A program made the translations under genes and the position numbers. The notes beneath the pieces are model-generated. The model saw only the letters and a list, made by a program, of their open reading frames with translations. It did no database searches and was not told the origin of the DNA. This document shows positions 20,541 to 30,690 of a stretch of 34,248 bases of DNA, in pieces. Within the stretch, counting starts at the first letter, position 1. Each line of letters begins with the position of its first letter. The stretch comes from Sperchopsis tessellata. Lineage: Eukaryota > Arthropoda > Insecta > Coleoptera > Hydrophilidae. The stretch spans positions 1-34,248 of the forward strand of contig JAWQRN010000203.1 of the NCBI GenBank assembly GCA_033557685.1. The letters run 5' to 3'.

Positions 20541-22860
20541 ATATGTTCTAGCGTAAAAACAAGATCAAGGTAAGAATGATAAAGCATTTTACTTGTAAAT
20601 TTACATCATACACAAAACTGTACTAAGTTTCTCTTTTTAATGTACATTTAAAACGCACAAACGGCACCAAAAATTACCGATCTGCAATAGCATATAATCT
20701 AGTTTTGAGATCTTACCAATTTGATAGGATAGGATATAAATTTTTAATCAGTGTCTGGCTTTCTCCAATGTGAGGCTGGTACTTATCTGGTACAATTTGC
20801 TCGCTCCTGATTGAAGAAATAGCATTTGAATTTAACATGATATAGAAATATATTAACCATTTTCTTTTTTTCGAATAGATGGATTGAAAAAAAGAATCTA
20901 TATATTAATCAAAACAAAATCAACAGACCTATCCCTAGTTAATTATTACTTGTAGAGGAACATGAAACAAAAATTCTATGCAAATAAGTCAAAATATTTA
21001 AATTAAAAAGTGGCTAATTTAGCAAAAAATTCATAAAATCACCTAAACTTTTTTTTAAATATAATTATGCTGTAATGCAATAAAAACACATGTTGTCGAT
21101 TAAAAAAATTCAATAAAGTAAGAAAATTCTTTTAATGGAAAACAAAATATAGCATAAAATCTTAGGTTTACTATTATCCCCTTTCCAGAAAGTAATTTAA
21201 TGTAACTTATATGCAAGCTATCACTATCCACATCAAATCTATAAAAAATGGTAACTTAATTAAATCATGCATCTAACTGCCCCATTATCCAAAGAATAAG
21301 ATCTCCGAACCTACCTAAATATTCAAAATTTATAAGCAAAATATTACACCTTTAAATATCTGCACACAACGTGAATTTTCAGAAGACTTGCTAAACAAAA
21401 ATTTTAGCTTTAATTGAATCCAACAGTTTTTGTTTTAGATGTTGGTTTGCATGAGGCTGTCATTGTATCTATTACTATTTTAATTATATATGTAAACTGA
21501 GAGCTAGAGAAACAAAATAGATGTTCGAAATGTCGGCTTATACAAGTAATTTAATTTTAACGGGATGTAAATTGTTCTATGTTAGCAGAAAATTGTGGTC
21601 AAGAAAAAGCAGAAATCAGAAATAATTTTTTCTATTAAATTATTCTTTCCGAAATCTATCACCGTTTCAGAATCAAATTATTCTTTCTTCAAGGGTCTGC
21701 AACAATAAGAAGCAAGCTGAATAATCGAAAACTTAAAGGAATATGTATCTATTCAAAGAGAAACGGTTGACGGTTTAAGGAAGATACAAGCAAACACAAC
21801 ACATTAAAAACACAAGAAAACAGGAAAAACATTTTAAAAACAATTTGTAACAATGAGCAATTACAGAATCATATAACCGCGGTCTCCAAAGATTTTGCTA
21901 AATATCGATCGATATGTAAAACGCCATCTATCACTTGCACTAGTAACCTATACAAAAACAATATGATTCAACAATAAACTATAGATCAAATCAGATAAGA
22001 CTATGCATGAAAACAAATAGGGAAAATGGAGAAATAAATGCTCAACACTCAAATTAATAAGGGCATATTGAGAATTCGACTAATATTACAATATATCGGC
22101 ATATACAAATGACAACAATGTCAACAAACACACCATCCAGCGGCGGATAGGAATGATTTATAGATAATCAAAGAGTTATATAAATTAACATCAAGAATGA
22201 TTGAAAATGCCAGCAAGAGCTTATTTTTCCATCCGTTGTATCGGAATCAAGCTTAGTTTTTTATAATAAATTAGCATGGGATTAGTAGAATAAATTAAAA
22301 TAATAACAACATTGGCAGGTTGCGACAAAAATAATGGATTATGTGAATATAAGTATAATATATCAACTACTTATAGGACTGCAACTCATTTATTCATTTA
22401 ATTTCAACCATTACAAAACTTAAGAGTAGCTAGGAAACAAGGAACCAATATTTTGACGAATACAGACCTGAAAAATTAGTTGGTCAAAGTATGCTCGTCG
22501 GGAAAGTTACATACAACCATGTGCTATACAATAAATATGGCAGAACAAAAATAAGAACAAAAGAGAAAAGAGTTGGCTAGCCAAAGGTTCAAATATTTTA
22601 ATTAAGGTATTAACTCCATATCTAAAATTAAAAAAAAAGAAATTTTCTATTTATATACCAGTATAAATGAACATACAATTTTTACGCCTACACAATGTGT
22701 TTTTTATAAACTGGGGACAAATTTCTAATTGCTGTTCTTGCAATTTCTAATACAATATTAAATGTTGTATCTGAGCGGAAGGCATATTAAATTATTTAAA
22801 GTCTTAATTGAATCAGAATAAGAATTTGTTGCTTCCTTGGCCGCACATGAATGTATTATA
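20541..22860. other. Long AT-rich stretch with no assigned feature
   Basis: No reading frame of note, no RNA gene and no clear transposon end is visible. A 40-bp segment around 22670-22710 (gaacatacaattttta...) resembles the segment near 34112-34150, which lies in the hAT-like relic. The match is short and the flanks do not support a common protein, so I do not assign it. Confidence 0.3.
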
Positions 22861-22862
22861 TT

Positions 22863-22940
22863 GATAATTAATTAAATCAAATCTCAAGCAGACCGGCCAA
22901 ATCAATATATTAAATACAGAAATCAAATTTGCATCGAAAA
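22863..22940 (-). repeat. Diverged repeat shared with the window start
   Basis: The reverse complement of this segment aligns with positions 1-75. Both contain tttctgtatttaatatat, then ttggccggt, then tgcttga and tttgatt, at roughly 80% identity by eye. Since 1-120 precedes the first gypsy Gag, the shared block may be LTR or leader sequence of that family. No Gag follows it here. Confidence 0.55.
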
Positions 22941-23225
22941 ATTTAGGAACAAGCTGAAATTGCAGTGGGCACCATGTTTCTGTCATTTAAGACATCATCA
23001 GCACTGCTCTTGATAGTAATTTGCTGTGCCCCACCTACTAATACATATTTCATTTCTTGTATATATGCTTTTAAGATCGTGAGTAAGCATATTATGAGAA
23101 GTATTGCAATGTTTAAATGTTGCAATTGAGTAATCATTACGTTAATTTAATATTAATCTACACAAATATATCTACAAATTTTTGATATATATAAAACAGG
23201 ATTTTAAATACTTTCTTTTATATAT

Positions 23226-23227
<2 letters not shown>

Positions 23228-23290
<63 letters not shown>
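23228..23290. repeat. (TA)n microsatellite
   Basis: A run of about 63 bp with a single break (tatacatat near 23244). It abuts the cut end of the Tc1-like transposase and creates the artificial Ile-Tyr repeat in the reading frames on both strands. Confidence 0.95.
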
Positions 23291-23292
<2 letters not shown>

Positions 23293-23747
23293 ATCTGTGA
23301 ACAATACAGTATACGATCGTCCAATCTGTATGTTCGCGCGCAAAACCTAGTCACTGGACAAGCGGCAGATCTTCTGGTAATAAACCCGTATTTGTGTAAA
23401 CTCCGACGTACGGTTAGTGCAAAAATTTCAACACCACGAATATCTGCCAGTCGATGAACGATAATAGTAGATGGTAAGTTGCGATCGCGAACATTTAAAG
23501 TAATAAATCGTTCGTTTAGAGGGGTTATTACACGTGGTCTTCCTGATCTTGGTCTCATAGTATATTCTCCAGTTTCAAGATGCCGGCAAATTGCGTCTTG
23601 TTCAGTACTCCTGGCTATTCTCAAGGCATTTCGATTATATCGTACACTCCGTCCATCTTCATGTATAGCTACAATTCGGGCTGGTCGCATTTTTTTTAAG
23701 CACTTCAAATTCACTACTGACAGCTCAAAAACAATAAACCTAAGCAA
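23291..23747 (-). pseudogene. Tc1-like transposase, N-terminal half, truncated at a (TA)n tract
   Basis: The protein starts at an ATG on the minus strand at 23690 (an in-frame extension to 23747 has no Tc1 similarity). It shows the paired-type helix-turn-helix: PARIVAIHEDGRSVRYNRNA then ARSTEQDAICRHLETGEYTM, RPRSGRPRVITPLNERFITL, the GRPR linker and second HTH (VHRLADIRGVEIFALTVRRS), and LHKYGFITRRSAACP. A shift of frame near 23345 restores AREHTDWTI and then TVLFTDQ (about 23305-23288), where FTD carries the first catalytic Asp of the DDE triad. The (TA)n tract starts at once after it, and no D or E blocks follow. The first half is almost uninterrupted, so it is not very old. Confidence 0.85.
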
Positions 23748-23759
23748 CTAGATGAAAAT

Positions 23760-24155
23760 AAATTGTTGTCTTGGAACTAAGTTTCAATATTTCAAAACAC
23801 ATCAAATTTTATTATTTTTGTAGTTTTCTGTTTTTTTTCAATTTACTGTTACTTAAAAGAAATGTTTATTTAATTTAATGTTTGTGATTTTTCACATAAG
23901 GTTCTTATAATAAAAAAATATTTTTGTTGTAACCGAATGAATAGAAAAGGATAGGTGTAAGTGTAAATATTGCTCCTCTAAGAAGCACATGTGTTTCTTT
24001 TTCTGCTTTCCACAATTTCTGTGACGGTGACGGGTATGAACAGAGAGGTACTGCATATACTATAAAATGGTACACATATGTCGTCGACGTCGCCTCTGTG
24101 GTGATAACGACGATTTTACTACTTGCCGATCAAGTTCAAGTTTATTTTATTTAAG
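23760..24155. other. Stretch upstream of the Tc1-like relic, no feature assigned
   Basis: It would hold the left end and inverted repeat of the Tc1-like element, but no second inverted repeat exists to define it. No coding similarity is visible. Confidence 0.3.
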
Positions 24156-24574
24156 GTGCCCCCCAAGAAAATGTGGTGCTCTTTTTCCTAATGCCTAATA
24201 TGTTGAGCCGGCACTGAGAAAATTTTTCTCTCAAATATTTCACGAAGTATAAACACCGACTCGAGCTACATAGTTTCATATACCAATCTAAGTTCATTTT
24301 AGAACCATCTCTACATACCTTAGTGTCCAAGAAAAGAACGGAGTTACCAAACTCCAACTCAGTGGTAGTCGGTAGGTGAGAGTTAAGTGAATTGAAAATA
24401 TTAAGTACTATATCAGTACTGTTTTCAGGAGCTGAACAAATTATATCATCCGTATACTGATGTAAGAATGGAAATTTATAGAAAAATTTTGAACCACTTT
24501 GTGAAGATAACTATCCATACCTATTTCGGCCAAAATTGAGTTGAGGTTAGATCCCATAGGGGTACCAAAGCTCT

Positions 24575-24803
24575 ATTTCTTCTTCTTCTTTAGGTGGCAT
24601 CTCCGATCCGAAGATTGTCAATCATCAAGGCGATTCTTATTTTTGATACCGCTGAACTAAATAATTGGCTATTGGTACTTCCAAACCATTCCTGAAGGTT
24701 CTTCAACCATGAGTTTCCTCTCCTTCCTGCGTATCTCCTTCTCTTAATTTTTCCATGCACAATGACCTGAAGTAGCTGTTACCTTTCTCCTTTCAGAATG
24801 TGT

Positions 24804-24855
<52 letters not shown>

Positions 24856-25022
24856 AATTTTCTTCATTTAATTGTCAATATCACTTCCCTCTTAATACTC
24901 ATCCGCCGCATCACTTCCACATTAGTTATTCTCTCCGCCCACGACATTCTTAACATTCTCCGATACATCTAAAATTAGCACGCCTCCAGTCTACCCATAT
25001 CGGTCTCCTTCAACGTCCATGT
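24575..25022 (-). mobile_element. LINE 3' end inside the Penelope-like RT, carrying a (TA)n expansion
   Basis: Minus strand from 25022: MDVEGDRYG, then YRRMLR-S-AERITNVEVMR (about 24965-24905), the LINE C-terminal block usually YRRMLRxxWTxRxTNxEVLRRM. After a TA tract, GHILKGERYQLLQVIVHGKI (about 24800-24740), RRRYAGRRGNSWLKNLQEWF (about 24740-24680) and KIRIALMIDNLRIGDAT end at a (GAA)n tail (24577-24592). The usual KLEYLGHI block is split between KL and GHI by the TA tract, so the microsatellite grew inside a codon run. The LINE is 5'-truncated and of the same general kind as the one at 17556. Confidence 0.8.
24806..24853. repeat. (TA)n microsatellite inside LINE coding sequence
   Basis: An unbroken TA run of about 48 bp. 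The conserved LINE peptide resumes on both sides, so the run is an expansion inside coding sequence and not a separate insertion. Confidence 0.95.
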
Positions 25023-25329
25023 TTCTATTTATAAAAAATATTCTAAAATGAAAAATATGAAGTGGTAAAGATGAATTTAATAGCGAAACAAACAACTCTT
25101 TAGTAAAAGCATTGTAAGTGGATATTAGTAAAAAGCGAAACCACATTAAGTGAACAAATGACTTTTTTTGGTTAATATAATTACTGATTACCATACAAAA
25201 TGCAAAACTATCACCAACTAGATACACTCTTTAAAAAAGAAGATACAATTCCTAACAGTAATATTGCTAGAGGATGTCCTAAATTATATACTTTAGGCAC
25301 TAGTTACTTCAATCGAACAATGCTTCTAA

Positions 25330-25500
25330 TAACTCTGAACTTGATAAGATGTGTGAGAGCGCAAAATTGGTTTTAGTATCTAATTGCTGTAAAATCGGAC
25401 AAAGGAAACATCACTGTAGTAATAGCTAAAAAAAATATGATTTCATGGTATACAAATCCTATCTGGTTCGGACGTTACCTCAATTACTTATTACATTATT
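25330..25500 (+). pseudogene. Penelope-like element with RT core removed in frame
   Basis: One open frame reads YLIAVKSDKGNITVVIAKKN (about 25377-25436) and then MISWYTNPIWFGRYLNYLLH (about 25437-25496). The first part is the PLE N-terminal block (usual TxxDKGNxTVVM), and the second is the block after the RT palm (usual DWYxKPTxSGRYLNYxSxHP). Several hundred residues of RT are missing between them without a break of frame. A stop follows soon after. The two halves are assigned with good confidence. How the junction arose (deletion or a splice-like event) is not known. Confidence 0.65.
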
Positions 25501-25789
25501 TTGTTTGGTAAGCCAACAGATCTTTCTTGTTTTCCTTTGAAAAACACTGAACTACAAAACAACCGATGGTAACACGTCGCATGATGGTTATAAGGTGGTA
25601 GGTATTATAAAGATTGAGTATGCACCTAGCAGGTAACAGAAGAGGCAGACACAGAATTAGTTGTCATATATTTATAGGAGTGCATATACTCAGCATCAAA
25701 ACACAGCTAAGAGTCATTGTTATTAGGAGTGTTATTGTTTTTGGGAGGACGAGTTAGGTGTCCTATTATGTTGGCCATGCAAGTACATA

Positions 25790-26960
25790 TAGCATTCAAT
25801 TCCACGACATCTTTCTTAAAATTTAGTGTATTATGTGACACATTTCAAGAAACCCACGTTTATGTTGTTTTCCCGTGGAAAATATATTAGAATTTTGGTA
25901 GTCTATCGTGTGTGATATATCATTAACATATATGCTCAGTGCAGTAGCCTTGGGCTTACATCGTACATCTGATTGATTGTTGCGTAAGTTGATCTTTGCC
26001 ATAATCTAAACATTTTATAGAATACACTATACCTCTAAATTGGTCTTTGAGTGTTTTATCTTTTAGTCGACTGAAGAATGCATACATCTCACCTAAATTT
26101 TGGCTAGCAATTTCTATATTGAACTCTGCAAATAACGCTGTTAATTATGGTGATAGGTTATAGGGTCTTATGGATGGGTTCCAGTAAAACGTTGTTGCGG
26201 TAGGTATTGCTTACAATTGGAGAGATGTTTACTGGGGTTGAGAACAGTGTGGGTATTTACTCCCTATGAGAATATCATGGAGTAAATTTGATTATTTTTT
26301 TATGAAACATAGGACAGGAGATATTCAGAATACGGTTCTGTAAGCCCTTAACCAAGTTCCACTTCTGTCTCGTTGGATGATATTAGGCGAAATGAATATA
26401 CATGTCCGAGTTGGTGAACGATCTGTGCAAACTAGCCCAATGATAATGTCCGTAGTACATATGGCTCTTATGTCTAAAAATGGTACAGGGTTACTTTTTT
26501 GGAAAGAACGAACTTTCTTGCCTAACAAGTCAGTGTTATTGGTAACATGGGCTTTGGTATATAAATAGTTAATGATCTTATTTGTAGTCTTAGGTCTAAT
26601 CAGATCTCTACTAGATTCTGGGATAGCCCGTATAGCATCCTCTACCTCAGAAAGAACTTGAAAAGTAGGAAAATAGTTATAGTAACGTGTAAACAAAATT
26701 TTGGGCCCAATGATAGAAAGTTTATTATGTCAGTTGGACAATTTATACGCCCATAAAACTCCAGAAAACTGCTGTAACTTAAAACAATTTTGCTATTAAG
26801 TTTATTAAACCACAGATTCCAAAACGTAGTCGTCCTAAAACTGATAATCCGAAAATACGACAGCGTAATGATTATTTTATTCGAACAACCGATAGTAAAT
26901 AAATACGTGTTGGTACAAAAACCTTTCAGTCTATTACTCAATTTATCACACTTCAATCGT
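25790..26960 (-). pseudogene. Penelope-like element, N-terminus and GIY-YIG, RT palm missing
   Basis: Minus strand: INCPTDIINFLSLGPKFC (about 26750-26695), the PLE N-terminal LSLGPKF block, then YNYFPTFQVLSEVEDAIRAI and PESSRDLIRPKTTNKIINYL (about 26675-26560). Further on, AIPTATTFYWNPSIRPYNLS (about 26212-26153) fits the block before RT motif A (PxFYGLPKIHKPxxPLRPI). Immediately after it come FNIEIASQNLGEMYAFFSRL and KDQFRGIVYSIKCLDYGK (about 26125-26015), the linker and GIY-YIG start. DISHTID and FLEMCHI (about 25935-25830) are the endonuclease tail. RT motifs A to E are absent. The 123-residue frame 26325-26696 is part of this relic. Confidence 0.8.
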
Positions 26961-27094
26961 TACCTATTTTTAATGAAGGAACGTTAAAACCAGAAAGAAG
27001 TAGTGGTTCTAGGGTTTCCCTCAAAGTTAATGAGACAAACACGTCAATAATAGATCTCATTAAAAGTTTAAAATGTAGAACAGACATTACGGCA

Positions 27095-27960
27095 GAAACA
27101 AAATTATTCTTGGCTATTTACCACCTGAATTATCAATAAAAAAATATATAAAATGTGGTGTGATATTAGAAACATTATGAATGGGCCAATTATTTCCTAG
27201 TAAATATTTGTCACAAAATTAAATCTAGCTTTTGGCCATCCGCAAACTGATGTTTGCTATTTTTGTGATCTGAAAAAATATAATTAAGAGCTGCTATAGA
27301 CATGCAAGTGAGACTTAATGTTTCAACTGAGTTATAATTACATAAATTATGTGCAAAAACGTTTTATTACTTCTAGGAAAACATGAGCCTGGTGGTGTGG
27401 TTAAAGTGTGTTTCTATATGCAGCAGAAGTATATTATATGAGGCATTTGTGGTTGTACAATCTTACTTTTGTAACAACTGCCAATCCTTACAAAGAAAAT
27501 ACTTTTCCATACACTTGGACTGAAACTGAAAGTGGAAAAGGGTCAAATGAAGTTAAGTCCTACACAAAGACCACGTACTTACTATCATTATTTTCTGATT
27601 CCTGTCCAGGCCAGAATAAGAAACTTACTATAATAATTATGTAGAAAACAGCATTTTCCAAGAAATTTAGCAGACTATTCCAATAAGGGAATATATTTGC
27701 ATACCACCTGATCGTGTGCTCGGGCGCTTTGAAAAGATTATAAAATAAAAAGAACAAACTGTTAGCCCACAATTTTATTGCGATATCTTTGGTGAAAATT
27801 CTACAGTTCTGCAGAATGGTAAGGATTGGAAGATTAAAGATTACAACTTCTTAGCTAATGTTACGCTAAAAAATAAATTCCCTTTCAAGACAACGGACCA
27901 ACGGTCTTTTACTTACCGCAAAGGAAAAAATGTGGTGTTAGAGTTGATTAGCAATAAAAA
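27095..27960 (+). pseudogene. SD-C-GQNK family gene relic (DUF7869-like)
   Basis: The plus strand, over several frames, reads ILGYLPPELSIKK (about 27109-27140), then IFVTKLNLAFGHPQTDVCYF and CDL (about 27206-27271), then YMRHLWLYNLTFVTTANPYK and SLFSDSCPGQNKKLTII (27588-27636). Its tail reads PDRVFGRFEK and YCDIFGENSTVLQNGKDWKI (about 27778-27837). This order is that of a family widespread in arthropods and other animals, of unknown function, for which I recall the name DUF7869. The SDxCxGQNK motif with an earlier C-x-x-C (VCYFCD) is characteristic. Stops and a frameshift cut it near 27642. Whether it is a mobile element protein or a host gene relic is not decided by the sequence. Confidence 0.6.
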
Positions 27961-28017
27961 ATTACTTATTATTCAAAATCAACATTTTGGATTTAGTTTT
28001 AGTATTCTGTTCTTCGC

Positions 28018-28034
28018 ATATATATATATATATG

Positions 28035-28076
<42 letters not shown>
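28018..28076. repeat. (TA)n microsatellite with two breaks
   Basis: A TA run of about 59 bp broken by tatgta and tataaata. It lies 60 bp beyond the last recognised part of the DUF7869-like relic. Confidence 0.95.
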
Positions 28077-28077
<1 letters not shown>

Positions 28078-28202
28078 CTGTAGGGATAGAAGAATGTTTG
28101 TCAATAAGATGAATGGTTCGAAAATTACCCGAAATATGTGTAAGGGATATTTTTATGTTAACCATCATGTGATATGCCAAACTGTGAAATTGCCGAAGAA
28201 CT

Positions 28203-28521
28203 GTTTTTGTTTATTGTTTATTTGTTTATTTAATGTCGGCCTATTTCCGCTGCTATGTCCAATCACCGACGTCAGGGATTAGGCTCCCTCACCAGGGGTT
28301 TTTACCGATTCCAGTGTTCTAACTGGAATTGGGTGTTTTTACGTGCATGTGGTCTTCACATTACCTACAATATATGGGACTCACCATTTTACATCCCTCT
28401 CGGAAGATGAGCACTACAAAGACTTTTCCCTAATCTCAAAAAGCCAACCGCGTCTAAGATTCGAACTCGGGTTAGTAGCTTAGTAGCCTAGTACTTAGCC
28501 ACTGAGCTACGAGAAGGCTGC
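28203..28521 (-). mobile_element. tRNA-derived SINE, near full length
   Basis: On the minus strand the element begins near 28521 with a tRNA-like head: a box A resembling tagctcagtggctaag (about 28511-28496) and a box B resembling gagttcgaatct (about 28463-28452). The body follows with agcagcggaaataggccgac and cccaattccagtta, and the 3' tail is aaataaacaaataaac (about 28235-28205). The same body and tail occur at 1003-1140. The tRNA head has a plausible pol III promoter but no proper cloverleaf, so it is not a tRNA gene. A short aactg at both ends may be a target duplication, but it is too short to rely on. Confidence 0.8.
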
Positions 28522-29780
28522 GTACAAACTGAACCATAGAACTAGTTAGATACTGCGATATCTCTAGTCTGCATAGAAGTCCAACTTTACAGAAAATATG
28601 GGTAAAAACATTACCGAGTAAAGACATGTAAGTACGAAAATAGAAAGCATATTAGAAATAAAGAAAGCGTATTAGAATTTGAATAAGAAAGTTTATGCAC
28701 CATTTAAGTTACAACAGTAACAGGCTAGTCATATTTACAAAAGTATATATCCTGACCAGATAAAAATTCACAATAGCATAAATAAATACAGAAAAAAACA
28801 CACATTAAATATATAAAATCACCAAATGTTCGGTATCAATTGTCAAACAAATATAACAAATATGTACTATTCTGTCAAAAAGAAATTCCAAGGGCAAACA
28901 AATTAGAAAATACACGCACAGACACACACATACACCCTTTCACACACCCATGCATTTACTCACACACACAAATGCCCACGTGAGAAAGTCAAACAAAATC
29001 ACACGTGGACAAATGTGCAAAATATGTACATTTAAAACAACATACATATGAATAAAATAGATAGATGAATAAATTAGCAAATAAAATGAATATGACAAAC
29101 AGTAAGTATAGATACATATATAAATAAACGAACATGTGAATAAATACATAAATAGATTAATAAATAAATTAACACATATTTGTATACATTACATACATAC
29201 GTCACTTAAAACGCTGATTACTCTGTCGGGCTCCAGAGTTGCTTTGTATAAAACAACAACATACAAATAAATAATTAAAATCTGCAAGAATAATAAACCA
29301 GATGGAAATGAAAAATAAAATTACCAGTCAGAAACCGAAAAACCGAAATAATATGTATCTTATTGAAACACTTTATACATATGGATGAAACAGAGGGCCA
29401 CCAAGGCTCAATCAGCTGGAAGTAACAAGTTAGAGGATACCGAAGCAGCAAAAAACTTGTTTATCATAAACCAAAACAAAAATACATAGATCTAAAATCA
29501 TGGGCCTACAGAAAAATATCGAAATTAGAGGATAAACTATAAACATTTAGTAGGAAGTGTATAAACAACACGTTGAACAGTTGTGAGATAGGAATGAGAA
29601 AAGAGAGTACAAAAATATACATATATCTGTCATGTGTAATACCATGACAGAGATAACCTATCATCAAAAAGGGAAGGAGGAATTTCTCCATTATATTTAA
29701 TATTCTGACATACCAGAAATCCAAAGGATAGGAAAACAACGAAAAACAAAATCCAACAATAAAAGCACAAACATGTGGAA
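28522..29780. other. AT-rich stretch with low-complexity runs
   Basis: It contains a CA-rich microsatellite-like run at 28913-28972 and AATA/AGATA-rich low-complexity DNA at about 29040-29175. No gene is supported. The 115-residue minus-strand frame 29506-29853 lacks recognisable motifs beyond its first residues, which overlap the end of the Penelope-like relic. Confidence 0.5.
28913..28972. repeat. CA-rich low-complexity run
   Basis: Repeated cacacac, cacaca and tacaca units with interruptions; a degenerate microsatellite. Confidence 0.8.
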
Positions 29781-29789
29781 CACAGAAAT

Positions 29790-30690
29790 GAGAGCTAAAA
29801 TGATTTCCGTTTGATATTTCATCTGACTGGAGGACATATGATATAGATTGCAATTAAACCCTCAATATCTTTCTTTGAAATAGAGTATATTATGTTCGCT
29901 TCTTATATGACACCTCTCCAAAAAAAAATACGTTTACGTTAGAATCTCTATGTAGTTAGAATTTTGAAATTCGCATAATCAATTTCATTTGATTTTGTGA
30001 TGTACTGTGTATCAGAATTCAGACATTTGAATGACCACTACACCACTAAGTTGAGAGCTTGGTGTTTTGTATTTTAGTCGCAATAATAATGTTTCCACTT
30101 TAAATAGGTTTTTGTTGGCAATGACTATGTCAAATTCCATAAAGGATGAGATAAGTTGTGGAGATAAGTTATTTATATACCATAAACGCCTATATTTATA
30201 TTGTACAATGGTTTTAAGTTCTTTTTGGGAAATTAAAGATGAACGATGTTAACTATTTGATTCTTTAAAACCTTAACTTAATTGATATTTTGTCCCGTTT
30301 TGTGAAAAAAAAAGAAATGTATATATCTGCCCGAACTCATAGACTTCCTGTACCAATTAAGTATGATACTATTATATTTAGTGCATATGGCAAGAGTATC
30401 CAACAAAGGAACGGAACAATTGGTCTCACATTACACAGTGAACTGGATATGGGTATTGAAACTACTAAAGATATCTAACTAACAGTAACAGTATAGTCTA
30501 TCCTATATTAAGTAACTGATGTAATTATGTCATCCACATACTGGAAAGCCCAGATTGGCGGCACACTCACGTAAAATAAAATGTATGGCTATCTCAGCTA
30601 AATATAGAGAAATGACGTTACCCGTAGATAAACCAAAAATCTGAGCAAACAAATTGTTATAGAAAAATAAATATACCCTCTGAGTTTATG
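29790..30690 (-). pseudogene. Penelope-like element, RT C-terminal half and end, GIY-YIG mostly lost
   Basis: Minus strand from 30690: FYNNLFAQIFGLSTGNVISL (about 30665-30605; usual QxFGTPMGSxLS), then LAEIAIHFILRECAANLGFP (about 30604-30545), with the VDD palm block after it damaged to VCG (shift of frame then VDDIITS). NCSVPLLDTLAICTKYNSII and LNWYRKSMSSGRYIHFF (about 30415-30310) complete RT. The linker reads PQLISSFMEFDIVIANKNLF (about 30165-30105). The GIY-YIG start is cut to SGVV. The tail NEIDYANFKILTT (about 29985-29945) and a KKRT block remain. The plus-strand frames in this region are shadows. Confidence 0.8.

Larger units (their letters stand above)
24160..25240 (-). pseudogene. 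Penelope-like element RT, interrupted by a LINE
   Basis: Minus strand from 25240: DSFALYGN and ICSLNVVSLFTNIHLQ (about 25160-25115), the RT motif A block usually SLDVVSLFTNIPL. Next the coding is broken at about 25025 by the LINE (24575-25022), and resumes with SFGTPMGSN (about 24573-24547), then ILAEIGMDSYLHKVVQNF and, after a shift, YTDDIICSAPENSTDIVLNI (about 24460-24400). TTELEFGNSVLFLDTKVCRD and LDWYMKLCSSSRCLYF (about 24370-24245) complete RT. The palm motif reads YTDD, so the two Asp are conserved. GIY-YIG is missing. Confidence 0.85.

Noticed and set aside
22640..22760. Second hAT-like fragment
   Set aside because: It shares a roughly 40-bp block with 34112-34150, but the translations of the flanks do not match the hAT region, so homology is not supported.
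23172..23290. Extension of the Tc1-like open frame through Ile-Tyr repeats
   Set aside because: The extension is a translation of the (TA)n tract and not transposase sequence. The same holds for the plus-strand frame at 23182-23457 and the frame at 27962-28180.
28450..28521. Possible tRNA gene on the minus strand
   Set aside because: Box A- and B-like sequences are present, but they are the head of the SINE whose body and tail follow; no complete cloverleaf is visible.
29506..29853. 115-residue minus-strand hydrophobic open frame
   Set aside because: Its first part overlaps the end of the Penelope-like relic and the rest has no recognised motif. The open length is unremarkable in AT-rich DNA only on this strand and there is no start context or homology support.
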